DNA of 64,000 nucleotides from Azolla caroliniana (lineage: Eukaryota > Polypodiophyta), in contig JBHGNT010000007.1 in the NCBI GenBank assembly GCA_043228905.1, forward strand, positions 1,116,001-1,180,000. Reading direction: 5' to 3'. Under the pieces are notes generated by a model. The model saw only the letters and a list, made by a program, of their open reading frames with translations, searched no databases and was not told where the DNA came from. Positions 30,597-42,536 of this stretch are shown one piece after another. Position numbers and translations under genes: made by a program. Position 1 is the first letter of the stretch, and each line of letters begins with the position of its first letter.

Positions 30597-32402
30597 ATGG
30601 ATAATAGTAGTAGCAATAATCCATCATCATCATCATCATCATCATCCCTTGCTAGGAGCCTGAGCTTACAGAGGGCAAATGCAAAGGCCAAATACAGTGC
30701 TACACTAAGAAAGGAAGAAAATATTATGTACAGCTCTGTAATTAATCACTCGCAGAATGTATCTGTGGAACCATCAATTGTCAATGAAGGAGAAGAAACA
30801 TTGGGTAGCTATACCTCAACCCAGAAATCATCAAAACAGCCCAAGATTAAGAAAGTGTTGGTGAAGAGTGTCAGGAGGAGTAGCTCATCTGCATGTGGGT
30901 GTATGAATTATAGCACTCTCATTGATTCTCTCTTGATGAGTATGTGGAGTTCAGAAGCTAATTATACCTCTAATCAAAACCCTAATCATAATAACCCTAA
31001 TCCTAACCCTAACCCTAGTCCTCAGCCTAATTATGAGAGCAGAGCATCAAAATTTGACCTTAATTATGCTAATTATATCGATTCAAGCTTAACCACTATC
31101 AGCACTAATTCTAGCACCTTAACCTCCACCTTGATCAGTCATGACAACCTATGGTATAATAACTCCTCTAATATCTCTACTAATTCTAGTAGCTCTGCTA
31201 CTAGGTCTGCCATTAGTAGTGAATCGAATCACTATTGTTGCCTCCATTCTGTAGATGATCCACCATTGTGTAATTACATACCTCAGTATAATCAGGATGT
31301 GATGCCCTCCAATAATCGACTCATTCAAGATACAGGCCACCACCATGGCTTGGCATGTAATAAGGTCAGTAAACATCAATCACCATGGTCGCATCATCAT
31401 GCCCCTACTAATCATGGACCACCATGTTCCAAGTCTGTCACTAATCATGGATTGTGTTCCTCTACTAATCTCCCCAATCATAGATTCTCACCCTCTAATC
31501 ATGCCCCTAATCATGAATTGTCATGCTCTAAGCAGACCCATAAGCATGCTCCAAATAATGAATCAGGCCCCCCAAATCATGCCTATACTCACATAATATT
31601 CTCCTCTAATCCTGGGTTATCGCCCTCTAATCATACCCCTAATCGTAGTTTGTCATCCTCTAATGATGTCCCTAGTCGTGGACATGCATCCTCTAATCAT
31701 ACCCCTAATCATCGATTATCTTCCTCTAAGCATAATCCTAACTGCGGATTAATATCGCCCACTAATCATAATACTCCTAACCATGGACTAACATCCTCTA
31801 ATAATGCCCCTAATCATCATGGAATATTCTCACCTCCTAATCATGATGGAATATTCTCATCTCCTAATCATGGTGCATTATCATCCTCAAGTAACGGATT
31901 ATTATCATTGTCGAATCATCGATACAATATAGGATTATTGTCATCATCTTCGAATCATCGATGCTTATCCTCGTTATCATCGGCATTGTCAATAGATGTT
32001 GATCGATCATCTCTTTGGCAATCTAATAATGGAGACACTAATCATGGGTCACATCATTCAACCTCGACTCATAATGGAGTGTGGAATGACAATGTAAAAG
32101 CATTGGCTACTACTACTCATAATATCCATGAGAAAATGAGGGGTAACAATATCCCTAGTGTTAGTTCACTCAACCATCATACTTCTAAGAGCATTCTTCG
32201 TGTCGAGAAAGACTCGCTCAACCCATACCATGATTTTCGAGAATCAATGCATGAGATGATCATGCACAAAGGTATGGATGAAGCCGAAGATATGGAGGAC
32301 CTTCTTTACCACTATCTTAAACTTAATCCACAAGACCTCCATGAGATTATCAGGAATGCCTTCAGTGATGTTTGGATAGACATTATCCTCAAGATAAGAT
32401 GA
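30597..32402 (+). CDS. OVATE family protein (OFP) with Asn/His/Ser repeat
   Basis: Intronless 601-residue protein. The C-terminus (residues about 538-601) is an OVATE domain (DUF623): NPYHDFRESMHEMI, MEDLLYHYLKLN, LHEIIRNAFSDVWIDI. OVATE proteins act in the nucleus as transcriptional repressors, often with KNOX/BELL homeodomain partners, and influence organ shape. Near residue 85 is the basic KKVLVKSVRRSSSSACGC stretch; a CGC element is common in OFP N-termini. Residues about 9-18 are a poly-Ser run from CAT/ATC repeats. Residues about 265-460 are a degenerate repeat of SSNH-x-PNHGLS-type units, which makes the protein much longer than the 150-400 residues usual for the family. The start is the first ATG of the open frame. 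The high Asn, His and Ser content is unlike neighbouring sequence. Confidence 0.9.
   Translation: MDNSSSNNPSSSSSSSSLARSLSLQRANAKAKYSATLRKEENIMYSSVINHSQNVSVEPSIVNEGEETLGSYTSTQKSSKQPKIKKVLVKSVRRSSSSACGCMNYSTLIDSLLMSMWSSEANYTSNQNPNHNNPNPNPNPSPQPNYESRASKFDLNYANYIDSSLTTISTNSSTLTSTLISHDNLWYNNSSNISTNSSSSATRSAISSESNHYCCLHSVDDPPLCNYIPQYNQDVMPSNNRLIQDTGHHHGLACNKVSKHQSPWSHHHAPTNHGPPCSKSVTNHGLCSSTNLPNHRFSPSNHAPNHELSCSKQTHKHAPNNESGPPNHAYTHIIFSSNPGLSPSNHTPNRSLSSSNDVPSRGHASSNHTPNHRLSSSKHNPNCGLISPTNHNTPNHGLTSSNNAPNHHGIFSPPNHDGIFSSPNHGALSSSSNGLLSLSNHRYNIGLLSSSSNHRCLSSLSSALSIDVDRSSLWQSNNGDTNHGSHHSTSTHNGVWNDNVKALATTTHNIHEKMRGNNIPSVSSLNHHTSKSILRVEKDSLNPYHDFRESMHEMIMHKGMDEAEDMEDLLYHYLKLNPQDLHEIIRNAFSDVWIDIILKIR
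31390..31970 (+). repeat. Coding repeat, ~42-bp degenerate unit in the OVATE gene
   Basis: More than ten imperfect units around CCTCTAATCATxCCCCTAATCAT, encoding SSNHxPNH. Unit length is irregular but keeps the frame, consistent with slippage or unequal exchange under selection for an open frame. Confidence 0.8.
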
Positions 32403-33020
32403 AACCACCTTAATTTTACTACCCCACTTGAATTGCTTCATTGCAATGTAATATTTGTAAGTACAAAATCAAATTTTGTATATAGTAAATTTGCTTAAGT
32501 TTGGATGCTCGATCACTTGGTATACAATGTGTGTAGTGAACGAACATTCCATTCCATTGCATTGTCATAGAAAATGAAGACGGTTTCGTACGCTCCCTTA
32601 TTCAAATTTGTTATCCTTTGTGGTATTGACGTACCGTAATTGCTTCGACCATTTGTTTATGAATATTTTAAGCTTGGAAGTTGACGTGCAAATTCTAATG
32701 GTTGGTTGAGAGTCCGGACATTCCATTTGTCACAATAAGGTAAGAAAGGTGTGTATTCGTTACAAAGTAGTTTTCCAATTTCATCATTTGCATAAATGTT
32801 AAAAGTATGGAATCTTGCTCATTTTGTTTACAACCTTTTGGCTATAAACCTCTAGATCCCTCCCTCCAACTTCATCAAATGCTCCCTTGAAAATGTAAGG
32901 CCATTTAATTTGCATTGTTGCAATGTGACCGTATGATTACAGAATTTGATATCAATATTTTAAGTTTTGAACCTTCATCATTTAGTATACACTTCATAGG
33001 TTTGAGATTCCATCTCAATA
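32403..33020. other. 3' flank of the OVATE gene
   Basis: AT-rich. No canonical AATAAA near the stop and no other gene seen. Confidence 0.4.
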
Positions 33021-33044
33021 TGTGCATATTTTCTTAATGTTCAG

Positions 33045-33400
33045 TGTTAGGCTAGGTCTAGAATTTATATATGTTCTTATATACTTCTTGAGGGGTGAAC
33101 GCAACTGCATTCACGTAATTGCACCTCAACATAACAATTATGATAACCAATGGGAGTGGCTTCATCCAATAGTATATGCTACAACGTGCTTTGTGACAAG
33201 ATAAGTCTAGGTGCATATGTTGCTTCTTTCTAGATCTAGCATGTATATATTCTTACACACTAGTTTAGGTATGAACGCAAACCCATACATATGAACTACA
33301 CCATGAAATACATGTAACCTATGATCACTAACTGACAATAGTAGCTGAATTTAATAGTATACACTATGATGTGTTTTGTGACAAGATCATTTTATGCATG
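33045..33400. repeat. Diverged tandem duplication, 185-bp period
   Basis: TTGTGACAAG occurs at 33191 and 33376. The preceding about 170 bp of each copy align loosely (TATATGTTCTTATA/TATATATTCTTACA, GGGTGAACGCAA/GGTATGAACGCAA). Confidence 0.6.
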
Positions 33401-36400
33401 AGCTAAATTTTTTTACCTTGTATCTATATTATATAACAATGAATTAGCCAATTGATGTGAAAATAACATAAAAAATGTGGTGGCCACTATTGGCACCAAA
33501 GGATGACATGACGTGATCTTAAATTCCTTCCTAGGATATTCAAAATCTTATTATTTGTTATGTAAAGTCTAGTGAGTGTACATTTGGGTTAATGTTTGGT
33601 GGAGAATTGAGACTCGTAGGCAAAGCAGATGTGATAGAAGCAAGCTTGTTATAAAGTGCACCATAATACATTGAAGGAGATCGCTAACATCTAAGGAAAG
33701 GAATTATGAATCCAGTAACAACCATTTATTTCCTTTGTCCGCAATACTCATAGGATTTAGCCCAAAGATGTGAACACCATAAATAAAAAAAGCTCAAGGC
33801 CCATAAACAATTTCATAATTTCACTCAAAGTATAATAAGACAAACTTTATTATATTGGGTCAATCAAATGTGAAATCCTTCAATGATGCGTGTGCTTGAA
33901 TGACAATTTGGTTGTAATGCGTTGAACCATGATTGTTTATTAGACCATTTTAATAATCAACCCAATATTTGATCCCTTTTTGTGTACTTTGTTTTATTAA
34001 GAAAATAAACTAGTGTGATCTAACTTCATATGACTTTCTTATCAAACTAGAAACAAAATTCAATCAATAAGAATATATCAAATTAGAAAATATATTCACA
34101 CCTTAGTTGTTATAATGATTACAATGAGGGTCTTCTTTAAGGAAAGGTTTAAATACATGCCTAACATGTTGGCTTTAATAGGTTTATGGACATGCATGAA
34201 GCCTACACCTCCTAGCATTGAATATTAAAATCCATCAAAGTTGAATGTGATGATCATGCCAATGTGTCAAAGCTTACAGGACCTACTAAGGTGTATGATT
34301 TTAACATAAGCACAAAAATAGGATAATATAGTTGGTACAAAATAGGCTTTACAATGTGATCTTGAATGCAGAAGGTGATGTGTCAAAGTCTTACAAGCCA
34401 TATCAAAACGCATTATTCTAACATGAGCTCTTTTGCACAAACCTAGCATACCTCAAATCAGGCTAACACTTGATTTTCTTTGTCCCATGATGTAAGACTA
34501 CTAGTTGTGTAGCCTTCATAGGTATGAAAGTTGTCATTCTATAAAACCAAAGTAGCATTGGGAAGCCTTTACCTCATAAATTTAGATGAAAAGTATAATG
34601 GTATGCTCTAAACATCGCATATAATTAAAACCCAAATTTAATGGTATGGTCTATGCACTTTGAGTGAGCCACAACAATTTGCTTTGTTGAGAACCATTGA
34701 GGTGAAGTTCGAACAATGTACCACAAAAAGTAAGGGTAGAAAAAACCTCTTGACACTATGGATAAGTGCTTAGGGATATGCATGTCTTTTTGTGCGCTCA
34801 TGCATTCTGAAGGACTGACATAATTAGCAATACCCCCACCTCATCTAGTTTATACCACATTTAAACATACCAATTTGTGATGTGTAGGACGTTAAGTTGA
34901 TGGTGAAGATCGAACTTTGGTTTTGTCAAATTTATGACTTCAATTCTACAAGCAATTTGGTTGATAGATTTCTATGTTCCCATTGGCAAACAATTATCGG
35001 CATTTACCAATAACCACCCCCACTAGTAGCCATCTTGTTTGTCCCAACCTAAAGGGCAAACATGCCTTTAGAAAATTAAGATGACACGTAATATGATGCA
35101 TTTCTTTTGGGATGTTTTAGTGGATTTGGGATTGGCACTAGTAGAGAATAACATAGGGGAGAGACCCCACTGAACTTCAGATTATAAACCATAAGCAAGT
35201 TGTCAATATCACACCACCTTTATACTATTGTAATCTGTTGCTACAAGTTCTTCTCGGGAAGTTTAGGCATTCGTGTGTGCAACAAATTAACATTTTCTTG
35301 TTTTTAAAATACAATATGGTTGTTGGTTAACCTTTGATTAATTCTACCTTAGAAATGACATTTTTATTTTGAGGACGAAATTTAGATATATATTTGCTGA
35401 ACATCAAGGCTAAGACTCAGAGTGCTTTAGTAAAAGAATATATCATTTCATGTAGGCATCATTCAACTAGAAAATATAGCACACTTTGTACAACCCTATC
35501 ACAGTACGATAGGTTTCTAAACATTCATAACAATTTGTGTACTTTAACTAGCAACCAGGTCAAAAGCACAAATAGAGTCTCCTTGCACTGTCTAGAGATA
35601 TATATGTATTTACTACAACAATCATTATGTCGTTTGTAAGTTTTGGTACAATCTTTTTGAATCTGCTTTTAATTTTTATGTTGCCTCATAAGATAATTCT
35701 TAGTATGATGAGGTTACCTATCAAATACATCAATGTTTTTGTGATGAGTTCAATTTTTGCGTTCACTTATTCTTTTCATTTGCATATTGTCGCGCACACC
35801 AATATTATATATATATTGAGTATGTATGTATCGTGAACATCTCTAGTAATGTTTACACCATTTTTGACAATGTGAGAGCTGGACAAATGGCTACAACTCC
35901 ACCCAAGTTTATATCTTGCTATAGTGATTTTCAAAGGCTCATTCGCCGACAAGTGCTGCCAGATAGTTTTATGGTGACCTATATATCATCGTCTACACTT
36001 GGTGTAGTAATAGTATACAAGAGATAGCAAAATCACTTTTAAAATGAGTGGCAATAAATCAATTTCTCAAGAAAGCTAACCATTGTAATACGACATTTCA
36101 AGCTCTATCTAAAACGACACTAGGAGGTGACCAATCCACAAATTAGCAGTAGCTGAGATTCATCATGGTTCAAGACAAGCATGAATCTCATGAATTTTTG
36201 ACATTTTCGTCATATTCTAAAACTACTCAAGATTCTATATCATCCACCTATTCATTTTTGTGTATAATCATTGTTGGAATTTTCTTTTAGCCCCTCAAAG
36301 TAGATTGAGTCATACAGGTAGCAATATTCTATAGGGGCTGGAGCAAAGCAACAAATGACAAGAAAGAGGGAAGAAATTATTGGAAAAGACTACATTTAAA

Positions 36401-39400
36401 TAGTAAACTATCAAGGTATACACATGAAGAGAAAGGAATGGTTGTTGAGTTGTTTCCTTTAGAAAGGAAAAGAAAGATAAGGAGGTTATATACCATCAAT
36501 TGTGTCTTATCGGAATGGTCATTAATGTTGTTTGCCAGCATCGCCTTTGCAGGAGACAATGATTGTTTGCAATACTTCCTTTTGCGAAAAAGTGAAGTTC
36601 ATGCATATCGGATGAAGCGATTTATTTTTGTTGTTAAGGCAACGCCTCACGCATCGTGCAACTTATTACACGTAACATCTTGTTTTATAGTACTCATAAA
36701 ACATCGGTTCATAAAATATGAACAGTAATCTAAGTATGTAAATAACATGTGCCAAATACATACTAGCTGGAGTAAAGGTTATTTTGTTGGATATTCAGAC
36801 TACAATGTCTCTCACCACAACATCTCAAAAGCATGACTAATGACTTGTCTCTGTCTCTCAATATTTTTCCCTCTCAAAGTACATCCATGAGTAGGTCCAA
36901 CTCAACCCCTAAGTAAGGGTGAGATCCTCCCCTTGTGTATATGGAAATGTTTCATTGATGGGAGAAAACTAGAGGAGGTGGGTTGAACAAGAAAGAAAAG
37001 TATAAATGGAATAGCTCCTCATGCTAGCAAAACTATATAGTTTGGTTGGAATATCCAATGAATTGGAATAGAATAAATGCATAATTAGAATATTAAGATT
37101 GATTTGTGTCTTAATAAACAAATAGAATATAATTAGGCTTGAACGATATTCTTATATACAAAGATCAGTTTCCAACCGAATTAATTTATACTATTTAAGA
37201 GAAAACTAGGATGCAAATCATACTTGATGTTGGACATCCTTTGTAACAAATCATCATTTAATATACATATTTCATAAAGTTCAATAACTAAGTAAACAAC
37301 GTGTTTGGGCAAAATTGTCAAGTTCCACAACTAACACTTCATTAATTGAGTCTACCAATAAAGTTGGAAGCATAGCATTGCATTTGACTTCTACACTTTA
37401 TGAAAATTGAAATGTATATATATTGCACACAAAAGTGTTTCTTACCGATGCGAATACCAAAAGCGAATGTTCGCTCACCCTAAAAGTTAGTAAAACAAAT
37501 TTTTAATCAAGCGAATGTGTGACGAAAATAGAAAGCAATTTAATATTTGCCCAACTAGGAATCAGTTTAATCGTACCACTTACTATGCAACATGTAGTAC
37601 ATTAAAAAGGTTTTTTTATCTTAAAACAAGGTATGTACATCCAACTTAATAAAATAAAACTTAAATATTGACAATTAACAAAATCTCATAAAAAAGAGTA
37701 TTAAATATCAAATGTATTTTAAAGAATGTATGTGCTTGTAAATTGTGGCAATGTACGGTCAACATAAAAGAACACCAATATTATTAGTATATTTTGTAGG
37801 TGCAACAAGTATCAAATAAAAAATTATCATTGCAGAAAAAAACAATACAATACGAGGAACTAAGTCACTAGTAACTACAATGTAAGAAGTTGTAATCTAT
37901 ATATCCCCATAAAAAGGTACAATTACATAAAAGAACAACACAAGAAGACGAGAGAAGTCACTACAATGTAAGAAGCCTTAATCTATAATGTAATATATCC
38001 CCATGGACATCCTAGAAGTTTCCTATCATGGTCACTCAAAAGAATGTATGCATCTCTTTCAAAGCATATGGTGAGATGGATAGATAAATAGACAGCTTTT
38101 ATGAACATCCTTAGAGGTAAAATATGACCTATGAGACAAAATTGAAACATTTTCAAGCACTTCATGGAGTTCAAGAATTTTAGTCAAGAAAATGTGTCGA
38201 TTGTGATATAGAGAAAATGTGTAGGAATAGATCATGATTGAAAATTTGAGGAAAGCAAGCTCAAATGTGGTTGAAAGTGGGGCATTCAGTATAAGCGAAT
38301 ACCAAATATAATTTTGAAGTTATGATATATTGGCATTGTAACGAAAATCATTGGTTGATGTTTCATATGAGGCATCATGAAGAAAGTAATGCATCTTTGT
38401 GGTGCGCCTAGGTGTGTTAGACTAAGCATAATTCTTAACCTCAAGTGAAATCATGCCTCATGACTACCATCTACTCTATAGTTGGTGGGACCAAACAAAT
38501 GTTCAGCTATTGTTGATGACACAAGCAAGAGTGGCTATCAATCACTCTTACATTAATGATATACGTGAACCTCACCTCACTCTCTTACAAAATTAACTTG
38601 ATTTAGAAGCACATAAACTTAACCAACTACTAAAATGACACTCCCAAACATATAAAAGGAGAAGTAAATCTAATTAGAAAATGGGCAGACACATACCATT
38701 AATCAATATTGGTGCAAATACAAGATTTTTCTGAGGCTTAGAGTTAAGCACTTAGCATTAATCAATGAGAGAAGTGAGAGATGGAGAAGCTATAGATTAG
38801 ATAACTAACATTAAAAAGCAAGAAGAGACAAAAAGTTGGCTTTCTGCATCCTTCACATTTACATTTGCGTGGCGTGGATGTTGTTGTTGAAGGAAGATAA
38901 GAGGCTTTGGGAGATGGAGGGGCCCATTGTTGGTGGGAAATGTTGATTGATTGTGAAAACGCTTCTTTGATTAGGATGGTGACCTTGAAATTTGGATTGA
39001 GGTTCCTAAAGAACCACATGTGTGTGACATCAACATTGCACTTTTATAGTCTTCTACATTCAAAGATGACTAAAGGATAGGAAATCTAGAACTAACCATA
39101 ATCTGAAAGTCATTTTTGGTAAGGCAAGGGCTTGGTGGTTGCACATTTATGGAGATTGAAACATTTTCTCTGGGTTGGGTCTTCATTGATGTCAAAGGAG
39201 AGTTCTATGAAAGGTTATTCGTGCTTATGGAACCATCAATGTTGAAGAAAGATAGAGTTCATCCAAGGAAGCTCGATTAGCATGGATCTGATGAGGGTGT
39301 GGGTTTAGATGTTAGGGTTAGGATATAATGCATTCATGACTATGACGATCTTTGTATTGGTTGGGCAAGTATGATAACATCACTAGTTAATGGAGGTATT

Positions 39401-40120
39401 GGAGCTCCTAGTTTGTTGTCACAATCATTCCTCATATTATTACTAACATTGTTCTTGTTATTGTCATCATCTTCCGTTGTCTCGATTATTATTATTTGTT
39501 CTTGTGGTGATGTCAGCAAGCTTCACATTTTTGGAGTAGCTTCCTCAAAAGTGATGTGTGTATGATTTGATATTGGGTGATGTTATATTTACAAAGCTTT
39601 ATGTTGTCGACATCATGAATGTGATTGGCTATTTCAAATTGTTGTTTTGCCATTTTTAGTTTGTTGAGTTTAATCATCTACATCGTCATTTTTTGTAATT
39701 ATGAATTCATCACAAAATTTATATTAATTGAACTATTTTTGTTACATTTCTTCATCTTTTCTAATTATGTTTCCGAGTTTTCCTTTCCAACGCCAACTCT
39801 TGTGCCACATATAGCATAGAAGTTCATAAAACTATTCAAACTCGTTCACAAATGATCTGGTGCACATATTCGACGAGCCGAGCAAAATTATACATTAAAG
39901 AGAAAATTACAAGGAATTTGTCTTGAGCACAAGAGAGAACCTACAAGTGTATTCATGGAAAACAAGGGAGAGAGGATATCAAAATATCATTGCATACAAT
40001 CATTCCTCGACGAAGCCATCTTCCTTGGTTCGGGTCCCTGATGGACCTGCTCAAGTAACACAAGCGTGTACATGTGTTAACATGCATTTACATTTCTTGA
40101 CCCAACAAACCCTACAAATT
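33401..40120. other. Long AT-rich gene-free region
   Basis: 6.7 kb without a supportable gene or element. One diverged 116-bp duplication (AATGTGTCAAAGCTTACA at 34262, GATGTGTCAAAGTCTTACA at 34378). Short open frames here lack codon structure and homologous motifs. Confidence 0.5.
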
Positions 40121-40129
40121 GCAACCGCA

Positions 40130-40815
40130 CATATTGCACATATTCACGCAACCCTTACAGTTAGTGGAATCTTTTTGAATTTCATTGTTGATCTCTTTAG
40201 GTGTCATTCTCATTATGATAGACCAATATACTAAGAAGACACATTTTCTTCTATGCATGAAGACTATCCAAATCTAAGAAACAATAGATTTTGTTTGTGC
40301 GCAAAATGTTTAGGCATCATGGTCTTCCAAATGACATCAACAATGATTGAGGTTCAAAATTCGTCTCTAAATTTTGAGAACAATTGCTTGAGCTACTCCA
40401 AATTGTATGCAAAACCTCTTCGAGCTATGACCTCGATACTGATAGTCAAACATTGCAGACCATGTCTTGGTGGTTCATATGTAATCTTTGATCAGATCAA
40501 TGAATCTGCATTTTCATATACATATTGATCATAGTCAAACTTTCTCCTCATATACATATTCATCTAGTGTTCCATGTGTCTCGTTTTTAGAGTTTTACGA
40601 TTTAATCTCTATTGTAGATTGTGTTGTTCCTCCACCCTATTTGGGATCTTGTGGACGCTCTATGTAAGGTGGAAACCATTTTGGAGATTGGACTTCAAGT
40701 TTATGAATGACAAGTTATATCATTTGGTTAATTGGTTGAGTTACTCACCTAATGATTGAACTTGGGAGCCTATAAGAAATCTTGCTAATGCCAAAGAACT
40801 TTGATATCCCAATAG
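40130..40815 (+). pseudogene. Ty3 chromovirus relic: integrase and chromodomain
   Basis: Plus-strand pieces in several frames: NFIVDL (compare MDFITDL) near 40180; the region of FxxHGLPxxIISDRG and the core around 40290-40420, badly decayed; then KLYHLVNWLSYSPND, stop, TWEPIRNLANAKEL at 40705-40800, a clear chromodomain. Order and spacing fit an integrase with deletions. Much older than the other Ty3 copies. Confidence 0.7.
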
Positions 40816-41611
40816 AACAAGTCCTAGTTTGTGTATTGCGATTCATGGAACTCATGGTCAAAGGAAGGGATTAGTTTCATGAGCATATATACAAAATATT
40901 TTCATTATCGTGGAGATTTGAACTTATGAATTCATTGAAAAAAAGCCGTAAACTAAGATACCAACTAAATGCATCATATTATACATGACATTGATTTCAT
41001 AAATAGTTTAGAACATAACAATAATATTATGAAATGTCACTACCTTGCACATGTTAATGTATTACCTCCAAATGGAAGGCTTGCATGAATGCCAAATGGC
41101 GATCATGCATTCGTGAGTGGACAATCATGCATGTGTCCAACTATGGTACATACACAACTCCCTAGTATTGATGATGCATTATGGTTCATCGCCAGTCTTG
41201 GGCGTACTCTTGTACTCTTGTTCTTTTTGTTATTACACTTAACATTTTATCTTATTTACCTCTTCTTTTCTTATTCTATTCCTCAATATAGTTATCTTAT
41301 CATCATGACCCATCCACTTGTGTTATCGATTATTTACATGAACATCACGTAATGATGCATTAGGGCTTAAGAGAAGAAAACTTGGGTTCAAAAGATAGTA
41401 TATTGATTGGGGCATGTTCATGGGATACTAATAGGCTTACTTTTGATAGTAGCATGTTTCAATTGCTTGTTGACGATATACAATTGATGAGCTTGTCCTT
41501 ATCTCATTTCCTTCGAAATCGTGGTGAAAGTTTTGCAAATTAAATGAAAAAGATACATTGGTTTATAGATATTCTAACTATTAAAGCAAAAATGAATTCA
41601 AGTGTATAAAT
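40816..41611. other. Spacer, nothing recognised
   Basis: No gene or repeat that I can support between the chromodomain relic and the LINE-B target site. Confidence 0.5.
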
Positions 41612-41627
41612 ACTTTAAATGAATTAT

Positions 41628-41697
41628 GGCAGTGTGGGAACCTCAGCTCTCCTAATTGTGTAGTGTGTCCAACTGTAGTAGAATCAATACGACACGC
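41628..41697 (+). pseudogene. LINE-B ORF2 zinc-knuckle region, left half
   Basis: Frame reads NCVVCPT and IRH up to the Ty3 insertion. It aligns with GCPLCHSPIETLRHCLWDC of LINE-C (about 61180-61135). The next residues ALWDC continue at 48925 after the insert. Confidence 0.8.
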
Positions 41698-41782
41698 TGT
41701 CGTAGTGTAGGTTGCACACTATGTGGAAATTATATTTTTGTCCCTCCGGATAGAGAATGGAGTGCTCGGTGAGAACCGGAAG

Positions 41783-41851
41783 AAAACGGCATACCGGCAA
41801 GGAGGAAAACGGCATACCGGCAAGGAAGAAAACGGCATACCGGCAAGGAAG
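41783..41851 (+). repeat. 23-bp minisatellite in the 5' LTR (3 copies)
   Basis: Three near-identical head-to-tail units, each containing ACGGCATACCGGCAAGG. The other LTR has one. Confidence 0.95.
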
Positions 41852-41902
41852 AGCCGGATAAAGAGACATAAATGTAAAAAAAAAGAAATACTCACTACTG
41901 CG

Positions 41903-41970
41903 CAGGGCGTGATTCGAACTCTACACCTCCACGTTGACAAACCCCAACCTTACCATTACATTAACTTATC
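41903..41970 (-). other. tRNA-like A/B-box unit, antisense in the Ty3 LTR
   Basis: Minus strand: A-box-like TAATGTAATGGTAAGGTT from 41963, B box GAGTTCGAATC from 41921, spacing 42 nt. Upstream of the LTR TATA box and opposite in strand. Repeated, with a mutated B box, in the 3' LTR near 48330-48395. Confidence 0.55.
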
Positions 41971-42502
41971 TTAAGTATTTTAAATATAGATTTAATACCT
42001 ATAAGACCTTTATTTATGCATACCTTTATTAAAAGGTAAATCGTGTATTTTTTTTAATATATGAAAAAGAATACGAGACACTAAAAATAACTCATGCACA
42101 TCTAGCGTGCATGAGCCCTATACTTAGGAAATAAAAAAGCATCACATGCACATTTAGTGGACATGAACACTTTTTGTAAAAAAAGCATGAAGCCATGCTT
42201 AGCTCTTCCTTCCTTATATAAGGAGGAGAGAAATATATAAAGGGTTGTTGATTATTTGGATTAAGTATTAATCAATACAAAAATTATTTGTGGGATTCAC
42301 GATTTATACATCTACTTCTCTCTTAACACCCTAAGTACCAATTAATATAGTATACTCGTGTGATTCACGAGTTTCTTATCTTTCTCTTTGCTATTTACTC
42401 ATAATTAATCTCTATCTCACGAACTTCTTTCTCCTAGTCCAAGACCTCTGTGGTTCCCACCCGACTCACGCAACGATTCGGAGCCGAAAGGCACGACACA
42501 GT

Positions 42503-42519
42503 TGGTGAACCCGACGTGA
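42503..42519 (+). other. Primer-binding site, tRNA-Trp-like
   Basis: TGGTGAACCCGACGTGA, 4 bases inside the LTR. Its complement TCACGTCGGGTTCACCA agrees with the 3' end of plant cytosolic tRNA-Trp as I remember it (17 of 17). The match to a tRNA ending in CCA is visible; the tRNA identity is recalled, not checked. Confidence 0.7.
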
Positions 42520-42536
42520 AGACGGGTGGCAAGGAG

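Larger units (their letters stand above)
41698..42498 (+). repeat. 5' LTR of full-length Ty3
   Basis: 801 bp, TGTCGTAGTG...GCACGACA. It contains three copies of a 23-bp unit (AAAACGGCATACCGGCAAGG...) at 41783-41851, an antisense tRNA-like unit at 41903-41970, and TATATAAGG at 42215-42223. Confidence 0.95.

Noticed and set aside
38762-39019. Possible small secreted Cys-rich peptide gene (minus strand, CKCEGCRKPTFC)
   Set aside because: No signal peptide at the start, a TATA-like motif only about 22 bp upstream, and no family match; likely chance.
39371-39565. Hydrophobic 64-residue frame
   Set aside because: Leu/Ser/Ile-rich from AT-rich sequence; no start context, homology or neighbours to support it.
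41684-41974. Frames in both strands over the 23-bp repeat of the LTR
   Set aside because: Created by the repeat unit; they lie inside the LTR and do not recur in the 3' LTR, which has one unit.
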